DNA from: Chloroflexota bacterium
GTDB lineage: Bacteria; Chloroflexota; Anaerolineae; Anaerolineales; Villigracilaceae
Assembly (NCBI GenBank): GCA_021414245.1
Contig: JAIOOU010000004.1
Span: 558,001-622,000 of the forward strand
DNA: 64,000 nucleotides
Direction: 5' to 3'
Below, one piece after another: positions 15,863-25,004 of the stretch; position 1 is the first letter of the stretch; each line of letters opens with the position of its first letter. Below the pieces are notes generated by a model. That model saw only the letters and a list, made by a program, of their open reading frames with translations. It had not been told where the DNA came from and made no database searches. The position numbers and the translations under genes were made by a program.

Positions 15863-17584
15863 ATGCTCTTAAAAAGAAAGATGGAATTTTTCGTCTTGCT
15901 TGTTCTGGCAATTGCGCTGCTCCTGCCGCGCCTGCCGGCGCTCGATTCGTTCTCGACCCTGGATGAACCCTACTGGCTGAGCATGGGTGCCAATTTTTAT
16001 TACGCCCTGGGACAAAGGGAATTTCAGAATACAGTTTATGAATATCAGCCAGCTGTCACCACCATGTGGATTGTTACCGCGGCCATGTTGGTGTACTACC
16101 CCGAATACCGCGGACTGGGCCAGGGCTATCTTGAGTTTGAAAAAGGCGCGCTCGATCCGTTTCTGCTTGCGCACGGAAAAGATCCGCTGGCTCTTTTGTA
16201 TGCTGCGCGACTGATTCAGGTCATCATCATTGTCCTTTTATTTTTATTGCTGTATTTTTTGCTGCAGCGCGCGATTTCGAGGCCGGCAGCCTTCTTTGCG
16301 GTTTTATTCGCATCTTTCGACCCGTTCTTTCTCGGTCAGTCACGGTTACTGGATCACGAGGCACTGCTGGCCCTCTTTGTGATGGTTTCCGTGCTGGCTT
16401 TTTGGATTCATCTTGTACAGGGACGCAAGGCTTTCCTTCTCGTTTTATCGGGTGTCAGTGCGGGCCTTGCGCAGTTGACAAAATCGTCGGCCATCGCCAT
16501 CCTCCTGCCGCTTGGAGTCCTTTTGCTCATGGAGATGATTCGATTAAGGGGGGCGGGCTTTTTCAAGGTGATCCGGGATCATGCAAAGGTCTTTGCGGCC
16601 TGGCTGGTTGTGCTTGTCGTGACCTACTTTGTTTTCTGGCCGGGCATGTGGGTTGCACCGGCCAGAATGCTTTATCAAGTCTATGGCAATGCCTTTAGCT
16701 ATGCCTTTCAGGGTGCACGTCTGGCCGTTACCGAGGAATTGCAGCCGGCTCGCTTCAGCCTGAGTCTTGGGCTTGCAGGAATATGGGATTTGATCAGTGT
16801 TCTGTTGTGGAGGACTACTCTCCTGACCTGGCTGGGCATCCTTTTGGGATGTATCCTGCCGTTCACTCGTAACCGTGAGCTGGCCCATCCAAATCGACAA
16901 ATATTCACTCTCTTGATGTCCACTGCGGCCGCCTTCCTGCTCATGTTTGGCATTGCCCAGGGACGTAATTCCCCGCACTATATACTTTCCACTTATCTTG
17001 CCTTGAATTTGCTGGCCGGGTTTGGATGGTTTTTTGCAGTTGAATGGATTGCAGGGCACTTTATGCAATTACAGGTCAAGAGAACCCAATATGTTGGTTT
17101 ATTGCTCCTTATTGGTGTTCAATTCTGGAGTGCAGTGCTGTATTACCCTTATTACTACACATATCGTAATCCGGTTTTATATGCCGTCGGCGGACATCCT
17201 CAATTTCCCCAGTTTTCCTATGGCGAGGGATTGGAACTCGCCGCTCAATATCTTGCCTCCCTGCCCAATGCCGCCGATTCAACCGCCATTGTCTTTTATT
17301 CCCGTGGATGTTTTTCCTATTTTTATCCCGGTAATACCACGCGTTTTAAACCCTATTATGTGGATGCCGGTCATGAGCAGGACCTGGTCGATTCGGTCCG
17401 CTCGGCGGATTACCTTGTTTTGTATTATGCCAGCCAGGGGGCGCTCGATAAATACCAGCCCTTGTTAAAGACTCTGTCTGTTGTCCGGCCCATTCACGAA
17501 GTCTGGCTGGATGATTATAAGTATGTCGTTATCTATCAGGTGGATGCTCTTCCATCTGAAGTGTATGAGGCCTTTCTAAAATGA
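15863..17584 (+). CDS. GT39/PMT-type membrane glycosyltransferase, copy 1
   Basis: A 573-residue polytopic protein of the dolichyl-phosphate-mannose mannosyltransferase/ArnT superfamily. After the first helix the conserved acidic motif of these enzymes appears in the first extracytoplasmic loop (FSTLDEPYWLSMGANFYYAL, Asp-Glu catalytic pair). About ten further helices and a C-terminal extracytoplasmic portion with SRGCFSYFYPGNTTRF follow. It would transfer a sugar from a polyprenyl-phosphate donor to a protein or envelope glycan. The start at 15863 is chosen by the -10 seven bases upstream. It overlaps the next gene, a close paralog, by four bases (ATGA); both share the block VYGNAFSYAFQGARL at near-identical DNA. 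Confidence 0.85.
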   Translation: MLLKRKMEFFVLLVLAIALLLPRLPALDSFSTLDEPYWLSMGANFYYALGQREFQNTVYEYQPAVTTMWIVTAAMLVYYPEYRGLGQGYLEFEKGALDPFLLAHGKDPLALLYAARLIQVIIIVLLFLLLYFLLQRAISRPAAFFAVLFASFDPFFLGQSRLLDHEALLALFVMVSVLAFWIHLVQGRKAFLLVLSGVSAGLAQLTKSSAIAILLPLGVLLLMEMIRLRGAGFFKVIRDHAKVFAAWLVVLVVTYFVFWPGMWVAPARMLYQVYGNAFSYAFQGARLAVTEELQPARFSLSLGLAGIWDLISVLLWRTTLLTWLGILLGCILPFTRNRELAHPNRQIFTLLMSTAAAFLLMFGIAQGRNSPHYILSTYLALNLLAGFGWFFAVEWIAGHFMQLQVKRTQYVGLLLLIGVQFWSAVLYYPYYYTYRNPVLYAVGGHPQFPQFSYGEGLELAAQYLASLPNAADSTAIVFYSRGCFSYFYPGNTTRFKPYYVDAGHEQDLVDSVRSADYLVLYYASQGALDKYQPLLKTLSVVRPIHEVWLDDYKYVVIYQVDALPSEVYEAFLK

Positions 17585-19293
17585 CTTTTGACCATGTACG
17601 CAAGAATCAGTGGCTGGTAATTCTCTTGTTGCTGGCGGTGATCGTCCCGGCACACATCATTGGGATTGACAGGGTGGTCACTTTTGATGAACCCTGGTGG
17701 GTCATATCCGGCTCCAATTATTATTATGCGCTTACCCATGGGGATTATGAGAACACGATCTATGATTATCATCCTGCAGTGACCACCACCTGGGTGGTCA
17801 CTGCAGGAATGCTGGCCTATTTCCCTGAATACCGGGGTTTTGGCGAAGGCTATTTTGACGTCCGAAAACCAAAGTTCGAGGAATTCATGCGCGAGCACGG
17901 GAAAGAAGCCATTGATCTGGTTCGGGATAGCAGATTGATCCAGACCGCCCTGCTGGTCGGCCTGGCTGTTCTTGGCTTTATTCTGCTTCGGACGCTTGCA
18001 GGACAATGGCAGGCATTCATCGCGGTGACACTTGCCATGAACGCCCCTTTTTTCCTTGGACATTCCCGCCTGCTCAATCACGAAGGCATGCTGGCAATGT
18101 TTGTCCTGATTTCCTTTCTGAGTATGCAGGTTTATCTTAACAAGGAACGCAAACTTATTTATTTGATGATTTCCGGAGCGGCTTTTGGATTTGCCCAATT
18201 AACGAAGTCGCCCTCCATCGTTCTGGCCGGGTTGGTCGGATTAATGCTTTTTGTCAGGTTGTTCCAGCTCGGGGACCGTTCAACAGCTTTCAGGATATGG
18301 GAGGCTATTAAAATATTTGCAGTCTGGATGACGGTCGCTGCTCTTGTGTATGTGGCCTTGTGGCCGGGCATGTGGGTGGCGCCGGGAAAGATGTTCTATG
18401 AAGTCTATGGCAATGCCTTTAGCTATGCCTTTCAAGGCGCGCGCCTGGATGTCACGCAGAAGTTGCAGCCTTCCAGCTTTAATCTTGCAGCCGGATTCTC
18501 CGGCAGCATTGCGTATTTGAAGAACTGGCTGGCATCGTCCACGATCATTTCGTGGCTTGGCCTGATCCTGGCGCTTTTTGTGATCGCTTCAAAGGATGAG
18601 CGGAAGATGGTGCGTCCGGTCAAATCCACGATTGCATATCTTGTTGTACTGGCAGCGTTATTCATCCTGATGTTTGGTGTGGCACAGGGGCGCAATTCCC
18701 CACACTATATTCTTAGTAGTTTTGTGGCATTGGATGTGATCGCAGGGATCGGCTGGGGATCTTTTTTATTGTGGGTCCGGGATCGCTGGGCTGTGCTGGA
18801 TCGGTTTTATCTTGTTCCCGCCGCCATGGGGATGCTCATTTTTATGCAAGTTCAGAGTGCCCTGCCGTATTACCCATATTATTTTACATATCAAAATCCC
18901 GTTGTCGGGGGATCGTCAGCCTATGGATATGGGGAAGGTCTGGAACAGGCAGCCATATATCTTTCACAGAAATCTGGCGCCAGGGAGACAAAGGTATATG
19001 CTTATGCCGGCATGGGTTCTTTTTCCTATTTCTATCCGGGAGAGACCACCGTCTTAAAGAAGGTGTATCTGGGCGAGAAAGGGTATCCATCCATTATTCA
19101 AGGGATGCGTGACTCAGACTATCTTGTTCTCTATTCCGTATTGCAGGATCGCCAACCGGAGTCGGAGGATTTTCTGGCGATCATGGCCTCAGTTCAACCC
19201 GAAAAGACCATTTTGATCCGCGGAGTGGAGTATGTCCGCATTTACAGGATTTCCGAAATCCCGGAAAGTGTTTACGAGAGATTGGCCAGATAG
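17581..19293 (+). CDS. GT39/PMT-type membrane glycosyltransferase, copy 2
   Basis: A 570-residue paralog of the preceding enzyme with the same layout: DEPWWVISGSNYYYALTHGD in the first loop (catalytic acidic pair), DYHPAVTTTWVVTAGMLAYF, SRLLNHEGMLAMFV, LAQLTKSPS-like FAQLTKSPSIVLAG, VYGNAFSYAFQGARLDVTQ, and GQGRNSPHYILSS-like AQGRNSPHYILSSFVALD. About eleven membrane helices are expected. Its ATG overlaps the copy-1 stop, so both are made together and may act on the same glycan or as a pair with different acceptors. No acceptor is identified. It ends about 100 bases before the convergent YHYH gene; that gap holds nothing recognisable. Confidence 0.85.
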   Translation: MTFDHVRKNQWLVILLLLAVIVPAHIIGIDRVVTFDEPWWVISGSNYYYALTHGDYENTIYDYHPAVTTTWVVTAGMLAYFPEYRGFGEGYFDVRKPKFEEFMREHGKEAIDLVRDSRLIQTALLVGLAVLGFILLRTLAGQWQAFIAVTLAMNAPFFLGHSRLLNHEGMLAMFVLISFLSMQVYLNKERKLIYLMISGAAFGFAQLTKSPSIVLAGLVGLMLFVRLFQLGDRSTAFRIWEAIKIFAVWMTVAALVYVALWPGMWVAPGKMFYEVYGNAFSYAFQGARLDVTQKLQPSSFNLAAGFSGSIAYLKNWLASSTIISWLGLILALFVIASKDERKMVRPVKSTIAYLVVLAALFILMFGVAQGRNSPHYILSSFVALDVIAGIGWGSFLLWVRDRWAVLDRFYLVPAAMGMLIFMQVQSALPYYPYYFTYQNPVVGGSSAYGYGEGLEQAAIYLSQKSGARETKVYAYAGMGSFSYFYPGETTVLKKVYLGEKGYPSIIQGMRDSDYLVLYSVLQDRQPESEDFLAIMASVQPEKTILIRGVEYVRIYRISEIPESVYERLAR

Positions 19294-19389
19294 AAAGCTG
19301 CCGGATGCCGCTGTCGTAAACAACCGTCAAGTCGTACCATTTGGCGGTAATGTCTTTGAGATCCGGCTATAGGAATTCCATGCAATCCA

Positions 19390-20643
19390 TCACGGACCGG
19401 GTGGCCCTCCGGCAGGGACACAGGCCAGTTGAGTCATACCTGGGGGCATCATACAAGTGCCGTTTAAATCTCCGTTTGGGGTGATCACACTGCAAGTTGA
19501 ATTCAAAGTCAAATTTGCGCAGGCTTCAAACGCTGCCTGCGGCGGCTGACCGTTGCCCTGTTCTCCTTGCAGGGGTCGGCCGGCGGTGCCCGACTGGCCC
19601 TGTCCATTCTGCTGTCCCGGACTCTCGCCAGTGGAAAGCGCTCGCACGGCGGGTTCACCGTGGAAACAGCCGATCACATAGGGAAATTCGTGGGTGGCGT
19701 GATAGTGATACATCTCCACCATTTGACCATGCCATTCGATCTGATGGGTGTGACCGTGGCATTGATCGAGGTCCGCATTGACCACTTCGGCTCCATCTTC
19801 CCCGTAATATCCGTAGATCCCGAAGCCGTCGAAGGCATAGCCCATCAGGGCGGAATGACCTGAGGTATTATCTGCAATACAATCGCTCAGATTGTGATAA
19901 TGATAAAAACCGGAGACCTGCGGATGACCATCACAATCATCCTGGACTTCATGCGCCGGGGCATCGCGTCCTTCCGCGTCGAAGGCGCTGAAGATGACCA
20001 CACCGGAAAGCATGATACCCACCTCACCGCCCACACAATTCGGCTGGGCGGCAGCGGTCGGATTCGCCGGCAGGCTTAATGTGATCGTCTGTTGTTTGAT
20101 CGAATTTGGGTTGCGGTCATAAGCGTATGCATCGTCACTTGAAGCGATCGGGAAATTTCCGGTGGCATGATCGGGAAGGTCGTTTCCAGTGAAGACACGC
20201 CGGTCTCCCTGGATGAAGACCGTGAAACTTGACGGCCAGGATACGGAGCCATCCACGACGGCCTTGCGGGTCGCGTCCCAGGTGCCATCTCCGTTCATCC
20301 AATTGCCTGCGCTCCCTGCACCGCCGCCGTTCCCATTAAACGAGGTCATACAGGTGTACACATATCCGGGCTGCGGACTGGAGGTGTATTTTCCATCTCC
20401 GACTGTCAAATGGGTCAGGTCAACATTCGAATGATGTTCAATATTTGTTTGGACTTCTCCGGCATCGGCATCGGCGGTGACCGGCGCGGATTCTGCGGCT
20501 GTTGCAGAAGGAGCCTGGTCGTTAACGGTTTGGGCGGGGTGTCCTTGTGAATTAGGTGAAATGGGCGTGCCTGCAGGACCGATACAGGCGGACAAAACCA
20601 TTGAACTTGCCATGATCCATGTCAAAAGGCTGCGATTAAACAT
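19390..20643 (-). CDS. YHYH-domain lipoprotein with C-terminal Cys-rich module
   Basis: A 417-residue secreted protein. The N-terminus (LLTWIMASSMVLSAC) is a lipoprotein signal with the lipobox Cys near residue 20. A low-complexity Ala/Thr/Asp linker follows, then a YHYH domain (about 90-335) containing GFYHYHNLSDC and EMYHYHATHEFPY plus CHGHTHQ, which give the family its name and could bind metal. The C-terminus, after a Gly/Gln-rich linker, carries a four-Cys module (FEACANLTLNSTCSVITPNG then GTCMMPP and LACVP) that also occurs inside the adjacent glycosyltransferase. YHYH domain function is not established. AGGAGAG precedes the ATG. Confidence 0.8.
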   Translation of the reverse strand: MFNRSLLTWIMASSMVLSACIGPAGTPISPNSQGHPAQTVNDQAPSATAAESAPVTADADAGEVQTNIEHHSNVDLTHLTVGDGKYTSSPQPGYVYTCMTSFNGNGGGAGSAGNWMNGDGTWDATRKAVVDGSVSWPSSFTVFIQGDRRVFTGNDLPDHATGNFPIASSDDAYAYDRNPNSIKQQTITLSLPANPTAAAQPNCVGGEVGIMLSGVVIFSAFDAEGRDAPAHEVQDDCDGHPQVSGFYHYHNLSDCIADNTSGHSALMGYAFDGFGIYGYYGEDGAEVVNADLDQCHGHTHQIEWHGQMVEMYHYHATHEFPYVIGCFHGEPAVRALSTGESPGQQNGQGQSGTAGRPLQGEQGNGQPPQAAFEACANLTLNSTCSVITPNGDLNGTCMMPPGMTQLACVPAGGPPGP

Positions 20644-20777
20644 TTTTCTCTCCTGTCCAGTTAAGTGACCGTATTGTATTCATGGAAAATATATATAAAG
20701 AGTGCACGAAGTCATTGAATCATGGAAAGTAACGTGCAGGTTGTCATCGGCTGTCACGACTCCCGTCATGGCCTCTT

Positions 20778-20818
20778 AAATCAATATGGACCAGATTTCA
20801 TCCGATCCATATTGATTT
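20778..20818 (-). terminator. Hairpin terminator after the YkcB-like gene
   Basis: AAATCAATATGGA pairs with TCCATATTGATTT over 13 bp around a 15-base loop, starting nine bases beyond the stop codon at 20827. The 184-base gap up to the YHYH start otherwise shows an AT-rich stretch near 20690 that could hold the YHYH-gene promoter. Confidence 0.65.
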
Positions 20819-20826
20819 GGACGCAC

Positions 20827-22992
20827 TTATTTACAGTAATACAGGGTCATGGTTTGATCGCCCGGGTTGCCGCCATCCATGGTTTGATTTGGGGCCGGGT
20901 TGTTCGCACTGACCTGGCTGTAATCCAGCATGACCGAGCAGGAGGAGGCCAGCCAGGCCGTGATCTCTTGCTTGCTGCCACGGTCACCGCCATAGAGCAC
21001 ATATCGTAGTTCACCGTTCGCAACCATCGCTTTGAGATCTTCCGCAGTGACCACTTCATCCTGTCCGCTAAATCCACCCATGTATAGCACCGGACGTCCC
21101 GTTGCAAGCACAAGCGGTGAACCCTGTTGTGAAGATGGGACTGCTGCGAGATATTTGACGTCCGTGGTGTTTGCCTCCAGATAGGCCAGCATTTCCTCAT
21201 TGACATTCGAAATGGGTCCGCCGTTTCCCTGTCCACGGGCGCGGTCCGCACCGTCCTGCAGGCTGCTGCCTTTATAGGCGGACGGCAGGTTGATGTCTGA
21301 GTTTGCCACGGATGTCATGACGGTCCAATACATTGGGATGACCAGCATCGAGGCCAGCAGGGCGATAAAAGCAGCGCGCTTCATCCCGACCATCAGGATG
21401 CTCCCAGCAACGAACAGGACTCCAACCCCGAGCATCCACCAGGACTGTTCTCCATACTGGTATATGGCAAAGACCTGAAAGGCAATCGTCACCGCGCTGG
21501 CGGCGATGAGCAGGATGCCGGCCCATTTCCTCCCGCTGTCCCATGACCATAACTGCGCGAAACCGATCCCAACCATGGCCCCCAATGCCGGGGCAAGCAT
21601 GATCGCGTAATAGGCGTGGAAGATCCCCGAGACCATGCTGAAAAATACCACACAGGTCAACAGCCAGCCACCCCAGAGCAGCAGGGCTTTGTGAATGCCG
21701 GACTCCATCGGAAGTTTAATGTGGGAGCCGAAAAAGGCCAGCAATATACTGATCATTGCGAAGGGTAACAGCCAGGACATTTGCTTGGAGAGGGGGGCGG
21801 TAAAAAAGCGGAAGACTCCCGGGTTGCCCGTTTCCTGACTGAAGGGCGTCCCGCCGCGTTGCCCGTTGGGACCCTGTCCGTCCGGACCATCATTCAAGGC
21901 CTGTCCGTTCTGCGGGACCATGCCCTGCGGTGCACAAGCCAGCACATCCTGATTGGGCGGAGTAATACAGGTTCCGTCGATGGTGTTCCCGTTTTGTAGA
22001 GTAAAGGAGCAGGTTGCGCCTTGTGAGGAGGCTGCACAGGCAGCCAGCGCTTCTTGAGGGGCACCCTGCCTGAGTTGAGTCCCTTGATTGGGGGCGGTAC
22101 CAGCTTGCGGCGCGGCAGGAGGCGTTCCATTTTGCAGGCCGTTTCCTCCAGGGCCGCCCGTGCTTTCGAGGCGGGAAATGCCATTATGTCCAAAGATCAA
22201 TCCCATGACGGTATTGTTGCCGCTTGAGCCGACGTAGGGACGTTGATCTGCCGGAGTGAGATCCACGGCGACTGCCCATGAAAGGGAGACCACGATCAAC
22301 AAAATACTTGCCAGGCCAAGGTTGATGACTTTACGCAACCAGCCTTCCTTTGAACCAAGGAAGTACAAGGCATAAAATGCCGGCAGGGGCAGAAAAGCCT
22401 GCATCATTTTGATGTTAAAGCCAAGGCCGATGAGGAATGCACCCAATAACAGCCAGCGGCGTTTGCCTGTTTCGGTGGCTTGTATAAAGGCCGAGGCTGC
22501 GAGCAGCAGGGTGAAGACCAGCATGCCGTCCATGGTGTTGTTGCGATTTGTGGCTACGAAGACCGGCGTGATCGCCATGACGAAAGCCGCCACCAGTCCG
22601 GCAAGTTCGCCCATGTATTTTTTAACCATCGCATAAAGCAGGGGAATCCCAAGAACGCCTGCAATCATGTTCGGCAGGGAAACACTGAAACCGCTCACGC
22701 CGAGGAAGTAGGCAAAGACGGCTTCGATCCACAACCCCAGTGCAGGCTTATCCACGCTGACCGAACCGCCCGGCTCGGCCGCCACGAAGAAAAAGTTGCT
22801 CCACGATTGCAGCATGGACTTGACTGCGGCGGTGTAGTACGCGTTTGCATCGCCGATGGACTCGATGTTGTAGATGTGCAGGCCGATGGAGAAGGTCATG
22901 ATGACGAGGAGCAGCATCGCGGAGACCGTCAGGCCGGGGAAGAGTTTCTTCCTCAGGAATGAGGGTTGTGCAGGCAGGGTGACTGTTGTCAT
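20827..22992 (-). CDS. YkcB-like GT39 glycosyltransferase with Cys-rich loop insertion
   Basis: A 721-residue polytopic membrane enzyme of the ArnT/YkcB type. The first loop holds the acidic motif region (NIESIGDANAYYTAAVKSM) and the downstream GGSVSVDKPALGLWIEAV block diagnostic of YkcB-like proteins. An extracytoplasmic Gly/Pro/Gln/Asn-rich insertion (about residues 275-395) carries a four-Cys module (LAACAASSQGATCSFTLQNG then GTCITPP and LACAP) almost the same as the C-terminus of the YHYH lipoprotein next door. A large soluble C-terminal domain follows the last helix (LEANTTDVKYLAAVPSSQQG, GRPVLYMGGFSGQDEV). YkcB-type proteins are thought to glycosylate envelope polymers. Probably co-transcribed with gtrA upstream. 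Confidence 0.87.
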   Translation of the reverse strand: MTTVTLPAQPSFLRKKLFPGLTVSAMLLLVIMTFSIGLHIYNIESIGDANAYYTAAVKSMLQSWSNFFFVAAEPGGSVSVDKPALGLWIEAVFAYFLGVSGFSVSLPNMIAGVLGIPLLYAMVKKYMGELAGLVAAFVMAITPVFVATNRNNTMDGMLVFTLLLAASAFIQATETGKRRWLLLGAFLIGLGFNIKMMQAFLPLPAFYALYFLGSKEGWLRKVINLGLASILLIVVSLSWAVAVDLTPADQRPYVGSSGNNTVMGLIFGHNGISRLESTGGPGGNGLQNGTPPAAPQAGTAPNQGTQLRQGAPQEALAACAASSQGATCSFTLQNGNTIDGTCITPPNQDVLACAPQGMVPQNGQALNDGPDGQGPNGQRGGTPFSQETGNPGVFRFFTAPLSKQMSWLLPFAMISILLAFFGSHIKLPMESGIHKALLLWGGWLLTCVVFFSMVSGIFHAYYAIMLAPALGAMVGIGFAQLWSWDSGRKWAGILLIAASAVTIAFQVFAIYQYGEQSWWMLGVGVLFVAGSILMVGMKRAAFIALLASMLVIPMYWTVMTSVANSDINLPSAYKGSSLQDGADRARGQGNGGPISNVNEEMLAYLEANTTDVKYLAAVPSSQQGSPLVLATGRPVLYMGGFSGQDEVVTAEDLKAMVANGELRYVLYGGDRGSKQEITAWLASSCSVMLDYSQVSANNPAPNQTMDGGNPGDQTMTLYYCK

Positions 22993-23018
22993 TTCCGTTT
23001 TCCTTTGATTTTTTGTGG

Positions 23019-23447
23019 TCAGGATCTAAACGTCCAGGTGCGATTTGCAAAATAATTCCAGAATACCACCACGCCCGTGGCAATTACTTTGGCGGGCAGG
23101 TAGCCCCATTCAGGTTGAGCGAGGATGTTTCCCAGCACGCCTTCCAGCGACAGGACGATCAGATTGTTCAATGCCAGCCCAAACAGACTGATGAGAGTGA
23201 ATTTTGCGAACTGTTTGCGCCAATTGGATGGTCTCCCTTCGCCAAATGTCCACAGCCGGTTCCAGGTGAAATTGTTGAGCAGACCTGCGGTAAAGGAAAG
23301 GGAATTTGCAGCCAGGGTTGGCAGCCCGGCCAATTTTAGCAAAGTCAACAGGCTGAAATCCAGCAGGGTGCCGACCGCCCCCACGGTCAGAAAACGTGTT
23401 ATGCGTTCGATCTCCTTGTTCATGGTTATACCGGATAAAGCGGCCAT
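23019..23447 (-). CDS. GtrA family membrane protein
   Basis: A 142-residue protein with four hydrophobic helices and the GtrA signature (RFLTVGAVGTLLDFSLLTLL near the start, LNNFTWNRLWTF after helix 2, KVIATGVVVFWNYFANRTWTF at the end). GtrA proteins are thought to help flip or handle polyprenyl-phosphate-linked sugars, matching the neighbouring YkcB-like GT39. An ATG at 23465 extends the frame, but AAAGGAG eight bases before the ATG at 23447 favours the shorter form; a TATAAA eight bases before 23465 marks a likely start site for transcription. A third option is the Met at NKEIERITRF. Confidence 0.85.
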   Translation of the reverse strand: MAALSGITMNKEIERITRFLTVGAVGTLLDFSLLTLLKLAGLPTLAANSLSFTAGLLNNFTWNRLWTFGEGRPSNWRKQFAKFTLISLFGLALNNLIVLSLEGVLGNILAQPEWGYLPAKVIATGVVVFWNYFANRTWTFRS

Positions 23448-23551
23448 TTTTCGATCTCCTTTCATATCCCAAGTTTATATTTTTTCCCCGCAACCCGGGA
23501 GTGAGGCCAATCACCACTTGCGGCCGGAGACCGTGCACCCATTCATCCATG

Positions 23552-23571
23552 CCCATGACAGCTGTCATGGG
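23552..23571. promoter_or_regulatory. Perfect 20-bp palindrome between gtrA and the kinase gene
   Basis: CCCATGACAGCTGTCATGGG is fully self-complementary and sits in the divergent promoter region, about 105 bases upstream of gtrA and 65 upstream of the kinase. It is a strong candidate operator, perhaps for the NarL-type regulator encoded at 25005, whose family binds inverted repeats. Confidence 0.55.
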
Positions 23572-23635
23572 AACTATGGGGGAATCATGACGACGCACAC
23601 AGGGTCCCTGCGGGCCTTCATGATAAGATTTGCAC

Positions 23636-24955
23636 ATGCAAACCACCAATGACTCAACCCGCATTCTGCGCATGGCCGCCTGGATCTGGATCGGATTCCT
23701 GCTGGCCATGCTGGTCATGGATTCGGTTTTATATCTGCCGCAGGTGCAGGGAAGACTGGGACAAACCAATCCGGCACCGCTTCAGCAGTTTGTTCCCGGC
23801 CAGCCGGGTTTGCCCGTCAACCCGCCGCCGCTGGGGTCTCAGCGGCTGATTCCAGTGGTCCTGTATTACTTTGCCAATCTCTCGGTCGCTTTTCTATTTT
23901 TGATCTTCACGTACTGGACCTGGATTCAGGCACAAATGGGCAGGCTGTATTATCCGGCCTTGCTTTTGGCCATTGCCGTGGCGCCCATCCTGATCAACGT
24001 GCTGGTGGTGCCGCGCTTTCCGCAGGGTCCGCTTTCCAACGCGGAAGGCATGGCGCTGCGCCAACTGCCCGTGCTGTTCGTGGCGCTGGCTCTGGTGGCC
24101 TGGGAATACCGCCTGCCGCACATTATTTTCTTCAGCGTCTCCACAGCGGCCTTGGAACTGATCCTGATCTTTGCCAATGCTTTTGCCTATCAAAACCTGA
24201 TCGTCTTTATTTTCATTGCCATCATTCGTACCATCAGTTTCATCGCTCTTGGAATTTTCATCAGCCTGCTGGTCACCCAGCTGCGTGAACAGCGCGAATC
24301 CCTGCGTGCGGCAAATGCCAATCTCACACACTATGCGTCCACGTTGGAGCAGTTGACGGTAAGCCGCGAGCGCAACCGTCTGGCGCGTGAATTGCATGAC
24401 ACGTTGGCGCATTCCCTGACGGCCATATCCGTATCACTTGAAACAGCCAAGGCATATTTCGACGTTGACTCAAACAAATTACGCGGGTTGATCGAAACTT
24501 CCCTGGAGGCAACCCGCAAAGGCGTGGATGAAACCCGCCGCGCCTTGAAATCCCTGCGGTCTTCCGCCCTCGAGGATCTGGGACTTGGGCTTGCCATTCA
24601 ACGCGCGGCTGAATCCGCCGCGGCGCGCTTCCATCTTAATCTGACTCTTGATCTGCCCGACCCGATGCCATCCCTCAGCCCGGATGTGGAGCAAACCTTG
24701 TACCGCATTGCCCAGGAAGCGATTGAAAATATTACCAGCCATTCGCAGGCCAGGAATTTTAGCGTGCACCTGAAGGGCGGCGGTCATGTCGAGCTGGTCA
24801 TTCAGGATGACGGGGTTGGTTTCGACCCGCACGCCAGGAATCCCGTGGATCACTTTGGATTGGTGGGAATGCGCGAGCGCGCCGAACTTACCGGCGGGAC
24901 CTTGAAGATCGAAAGTGAAAAAGGGAAAGGCACGAGGGTCGTGCTGACGATATAA
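23636..24955 (+). CDS. DesK/LiaS-like sensor histidine kinase
   Basis: A 439-residue kinase. The N-terminal 220 residues contain six or so hydrophobic helices (WIWIGFLLAMLVMDSVL and later segments up to ISFIALGIFISLLVTQL), followed by a coiled coil, the HisKA_3 phosphoacceptor (ERNRLARELHDTLAHSLTAI, about residue 258) and a HATPase domain (AQEAIENITSHSQA, DDGVGFDPHA, FGLVGMRERAELTGG). Extended membrane sensors of this sort often detect membrane or envelope state. The start at ATG 23636 is favoured over a TTG six bases upstream; a TAAGAT hexamer lies six bases before it, so the message may be leaderless. Its regulator follows 49 bases downstream. Confidence 0.92.
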   Translation: MQTTNDSTRILRMAAWIWIGFLLAMLVMDSVLYLPQVQGRLGQTNPAPLQQFVPGQPGLPVNPPPLGSQRLIPVVLYYFANLSVAFLFLIFTYWTWIQAQMGRLYYPALLLAIAVAPILINVLVVPRFPQGPLSNAEGMALRQLPVLFVALALVAWEYRLPHIIFFSVSTAALELILIFANAFAYQNLIVFIFIAIIRTISFIALGIFISLLVTQLREQRESLRAANANLTHYASTLEQLTVSRERNRLARELHDTLAHSLTAISVSLETAKAYFDVDSNKLRGLIETSLEATRKGVDETRRALKSLRSSALEDLGLGLAIQRAAESAAARFHLNLTLDLPDPMPSLSPDVEQTLYRIAQEAIENITSHSQARNFSVHLKGGGHVELVIQDDGVGFDPHARNPVDHFGLVGMRERAELTGGTLKIESEKGKGTRVVLTI

Positions 24956-25004
24956 TCTTGCATGTGTCGCCCTGAGCGCATGCGAAAGGGGGCACAGGAA
25001 ACCC

